Assembly: GCA_044426085.1 (NCBI GenBank)
Contig: JAWXUU010000012.1
Location: 1-62,280, forward strand
Source: JAWXUU01 sp044426085
GTDB taxonomy: Bacteria; Bacillota; Clostridia; Christensenellales; CAMQZB01
DNA length: 62,280 nucleotides
Reading direction: 5' to 3'
This document shows positions 59,743-62,280 of the stretch, piece after piece (the first letter of the stretch is position 1; each line of letters starts with the position of its first letter). A program made the translations under genes and the position numbers. The notes below the pieces were generated by a model. It worked only from the letters and a program-made list of their open reading frames with translations, did not search any database and was not told the DNA's origin.

Positions 59743-62205
59743 TTATTGTTTTTTCTTTTTGTAGATAACAACTCCTGCAACACCGCCGACTACCAATACT
59801 CCTAGGACAATCCAAATCCATGCGTTGCTGCTTGAATCTGCTTGTGTTTCTTCTGGAACAACTGGAGCGATTGTTGCTGTTGGTGTTTCTGTTGCGACTG
59901 GAGTTTCTGTCGCTGCTGGAGTTTCTGTTGCTTCTGGCTCTGTTGTTTCTTCTTCTGTTGAAGTTGAGCTTGATGAAGTTCCACCAACTGTGTATGAACT
60001 AGAAATTTTGATTCCTGAACTGCTTGAAGTTGAAGCCACAACTGGTGCTTCACCTTCTGTGATTTCGAATTCTGAGAAGTGAGTGATAGTAAATGTTATA
60101 AAACCATTAACAACTGGGATGTTTTCATAAATTTCCGTGTCGTATCCTTCAGATTTATGAGTGATTGTTACCCATTCTTTATCATAACCTGGAAGTTCAA
60201 GCGTGATTGTTATTGGAGTATTCAAATCTGCATTGTCAATTTGAGATTCTTCTTCACCAACTTTAACATAAGGTTTGATACTAAGAACTATATCTGATTC
60301 TTCATTTTCAACTGCTGAATATTGAGTTACAGCGATATAAACTTCTGTTTCTTCCGCAATGTCTGAGCCATCACCATATACTGATAGTGCAAGACCTGAA
60401 ACTGCTGCTGATTCAACTGCAATGTCAGTTTCATCAAGTTCTTTCACGCCAGCTGCTAAGCTTACATCATTTGAACCATATGTAATATTATCATTTGCAG
60501 CCTCAAACAATGCATCAATTGCGTTTACAGTTTCAACAATTGTTTCGTCAGATGCAAGAACTGTGCTGCTGTATGAAGCAAGCGTTGCAGCAGCTGTATT
60601 GATTGAAGAAATTTGTTCATTTGTTAACCCTTCGACATCTGCTAGGTCACTAGCAAGATCACTTATATCTTCGAATGCAGTTTCATCTTCACTTGTCAAT
60701 GATGCTACCAATTTGTAGTATCCATCTGTAAGTTCTGTGCTTATTGCAAGACTATTTGCAAGATATGAATCATTAAACAAGTTTGCAAATACGCCACCTG
60801 AAATTGAAACATTTTCAAGTGTAGCGACGTTTTGACCGCCACCAATGCTTTCGCAATAGACTTCATCCGTGCTGCCATTTGTATATAATCCACCAGTTGC
60901 AGTGATTGTTCCGCCAGTGATTGAGATTGCCAAAGTTGTAGTATCGTATACGACTTCACCACTCGTTTCATCTGTAGTATCAGTTCCATCACCTGTACCG
61001 ATACCAGCGGCTTCAACACCACCTGTTGCAGTGATTGTTCCACCTGTGATTGTTATTGAACCAGCAAGTCCATCATCGCCACTACCGATACCAGAACCAA
61101 AGTTACCACCTGTTGCAGTGATTTCACCGCCAGTGATTGTTATTGTTCCTGCATCACCTTGTGTTCCACCACCAATACCAGCAGCACTAGTGCCACCAAT
61201 GGCAGTTATTACACCATCACTAATAGTTATTGTTCCACCTGCATTTTTATTTTGTCCACCAATACCAGCAGCACCACTTCCGCCTTCAGCGTATATTGTA
61301 CCACCAGTTATTGAAATTGAACCATATCCAGCATCATCATTGTTCTTGCCGCCAATAGCAGCCATACCATTGTAACCATAGGCATATACTGTACCACCAG
61401 ATATCAAAATAGTACCGCAGGAAGCTGATGAAGAGCCCCCAATACCGCCACTTTTAATTTCATTATCATAATTATATTCGTTAGCATATACAACGCCGCC
61501 AGAAATTGTGATTGTGCCATTATTTGTGCCACTACCACCAATGGAAGCAGCATTTGAACCAGCTGTTGTAGTAACTTCTCCACCTGAAATTGTGATTGCT
61601 CCACTTGCTGAAGCCTTACCACCACCAATACCAGCAGCACTAGAGCCACCAGTTGCAAAAATTTGACCACTAATTATTTCAATAGTTCCACCGGCTTCAC
61701 CAGTTGAACCACCAATACCAGCGCCATAATTTCCACCAACAGCTGTCAAGGTTCCAGTTTCTTCTGTTCCACCATAAATTTTTAGCATAGTACCTTCTGA
61801 AGATTCTAAACCTGCTGAATTTGCACCACTTTTCAAAACATTTGTTGAGCCATCAACAATTGTAAGGTTTACAGTTGAACCAGATGAAATTGAAAAAGCA
61901 GTTGCTTTTGATGTTCCACTGACATCAATGTTTAGATCATCAAGAGAAATATTTGCTGTTGTTGCCGTAACAACAATTTTATCCGTTGTTGTTGTACCGC
62001 TTATTGTTAGAGCTGCGTCTGTTAGAATAGTAAGCACTCCACTTGCATAAGTATAATCAGTGTCACTCTCGCCACCAGTCACAGTAAGTCCATCAACTGC
62101 AATATCAGCAAATGCTATTTCTGCTGGGGTTACTGTTAGTGAGAAAAGTAGGGCTAGGCAAATTATTAGCGCTACTATTTTCGTTGAGATTGTTTTTGTT
62201 TTCAT
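59743..62205 (-). CDS. Large repetitive cell-surface protein, membrane-anchored
   Basis: 820 residues. A signal peptide (1-33, ending AFA) leads to a beta-rich stalk. From about 150 to 430 there are roughly nine imperfect repeats of 27-35 residues built on GAGIGG... followed by GTITITGGTITATGG, a pattern seen in right-handed beta-helix or carbohydrate-binding surface proteins. A helical, acidic region (500-600) and an Ig-like region (about 640-710) follow. A Thr/Pro/Glu-rich wall-spanning segment (ATETPAATETPVATETP) precedes a membrane helix (about 795-813) and KKKKQ. There is no LPXTG motif. GTAAGGAGAAAGAATTT precedes the ATG. It is probably an adhesin or glycan-binding protein; the ligand is unknown. 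Confidence 0.85.
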   Translation of the reverse strand: MKTKTISTKIVALIICLALLFSLTVTPAEIAFADIAVDGLTVTGGESDTDYTYASGVLTILTDAALTISGTTTTDKIVVTATTANISLDDLNIDVSGTSKATAFSISSGSTVNLTIVDGSTNVLKSGANSAGLESSEGTMLKIYGGTEETGTLTAVGGNYGAGIGGSTGEAGGTIEIISGQIFATGGSSAAGIGGGKASASGAITISGGEVTTTAGSNAASIGGSGTNNGTITISGGVVYANEYNYDNEIKSGGIGGSSSASCGTILISGGTVYAYGYNGMAAIGGKNNDDAGYGSISITGGTIYAEGGSGAAGIGGQNKNAGGTITISDGVITAIGGTSAAGIGGGTQGDAGTITITGGEITATGGNFGSGIGSGDDGLAGSITITGGTITATGGVEAAGIGTGDGTDTTDETSGEVVYDTTTLAISITGGTITATGGLYTNGSTDEVYCESIGGGQNVATLENVSISGGVFANLFNDSYLANSLAISTELTDGYYKLVASLTSEDETAFEDISDLASDLADVEGLTNEQISSINTAAATLASYSSTVLASDETIVETVNAIDALFEAANDNITYGSNDVSLAAGVKELDETDIAVESAAVSGLALSVYGDGSDIAEETEVYIAVTQYSAVENEESDIVLSIKPYVKVGEEESQIDNADLNTPITITLELPGYDKEWVTITHKSEGYDTEIYENIPVVNGFITFTITHFSEFEITEGEAPVVASTSSSSGIKISSSYTVGGTSSSSTSTEEETTEPEATETPAATETPVATETPTATIAPVVPEETQADSSSNAWIWIVLGVLVVGGVAGVVIYKKKKQ

Positions 62206-62280
62206 AAATTCTTTCTCCTTACTATTTTTATGGCACTATCCTTATTACGTACCATTAATTACAGACAGTATACCCCCCCC
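62206..62280. other. Upstream region of surface-protein gene, window end
   Basis: Contains the ribosome binding site of the surface-protein gene. Its promoter is not resolved. The window ends in a run of C residues. Confidence 0.4.

Noticed and set aside
60869..61375. Pro/Val-rich plus-strand frame (168 codons) opposite the surface protein
   Set aside because: Its repeats simply mirror the Gly/Thr repeats of the surface protein on the other strand.
62262..62280. Run of C at the window end as a biological feature
   Set aside because: It is at the very edge and could be a contig-end or sequencing effect.

Overview
This 62 kb window looks like chromosomal DNA of an AT-rich, anaerobic, Gram-positive Clostridia-type bacterium. 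The evidence is a tig-clpP-clpX operon, a PyrK-dependent class 1B dihydroorotate dehydrogenase, indolepyruvate:ferredoxin oxidoreductase, a hydrogenase-like iron-sulfur protein, AGGAGG ribosome binding sites and consensus sigma-70 (SigA-type) promoters. Nearly all genes lie on the minus strand. No rRNA, tRNA or CRISPR array was seen.

Layout. 1-5.4 kb is an accessory block downstream of guaA: a two-domain XRE regulator, two tandem TnpV-like genes, a MobV/TnpZ-type relaxase with an inverted-repeat-rich (oriT-like) region, a DnaD-like replication fragment, a CNNM/CBS metal transporter controlled by a yybP-ykoY (Mn2+) riboswitch, and an unannotated C-terminal remnant of a phage terminase large subunit. 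5.5-14.4 kb holds guaA, several uncharacterised envelope proteins and the tig-clpP-clpX proteostasis operon. 14.5-17.7 kb holds rqcH (ribosome quality control) and a membrane-anchored HtrA protease. 17.9-27.4 kb is one long operon read leftward: miaB-mutS-mutL-miaA-hfq, then a PLP enzyme of the aluminium-resistance family, a 63-residue cysteine-rich protein and a glutamate-5-kinase-like protein. 27.6-35 kb holds a class A penicillin-binding protein, a hexuronate-type group (FCD GntR regulator, Gfo/Idh/MocA dehydrogenase, uxuA) and a MATE transporter. 35-38.2 kb holds coaD, rsmD, a 5-formyl-THF cyclo-ligase, alr and an ACT protein. 38.2-43.4 kb is an aryl-2-oxoacid oxidation module (two paaK paralogues with iorA and iorB). 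43.6-53.5 kb is a complete de novo UMP operon, pyrC-carA-carB-pyrK-pyrD-pyrF-pyrE-pyrB, with a consensus promoter, an attenuator-like leader and a terminator. 53.7-56.8 kb is a compact five-gene operon around a sensory-type [FeFe]-hydrogenase homologue (DRTGG, HATPase, hydrogenase-like, DRTGG, PHP). 57.2-62.2 kb holds recQ and a large repetitive surface protein.

The least explained signal is a dispersed non-coding repeat family. Four copies lie at 41.95-42.09, 53.51-53.70, 56.95-57.18 and 59.29-59.73 kb. Each is bounded by inverted heptamer arrays (AAAAATT or AAAAGTG type), then a GTGGTAA-like end, then a short hairpin whose stems change in a compensatory way around a conserved TC/TC internal loop. 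Interiors differ between copies. All four sit directly behind the 3' end of a minus-strand gene, and in two cases the array itself supplies the stop codon. Copy D is also interrupted by REP-like palindromes. The hydrogenase-sensor operon, the pyrB-zinc-domain fusion and the riboswitch-controlled CNNM gene are the other points most worth following up.
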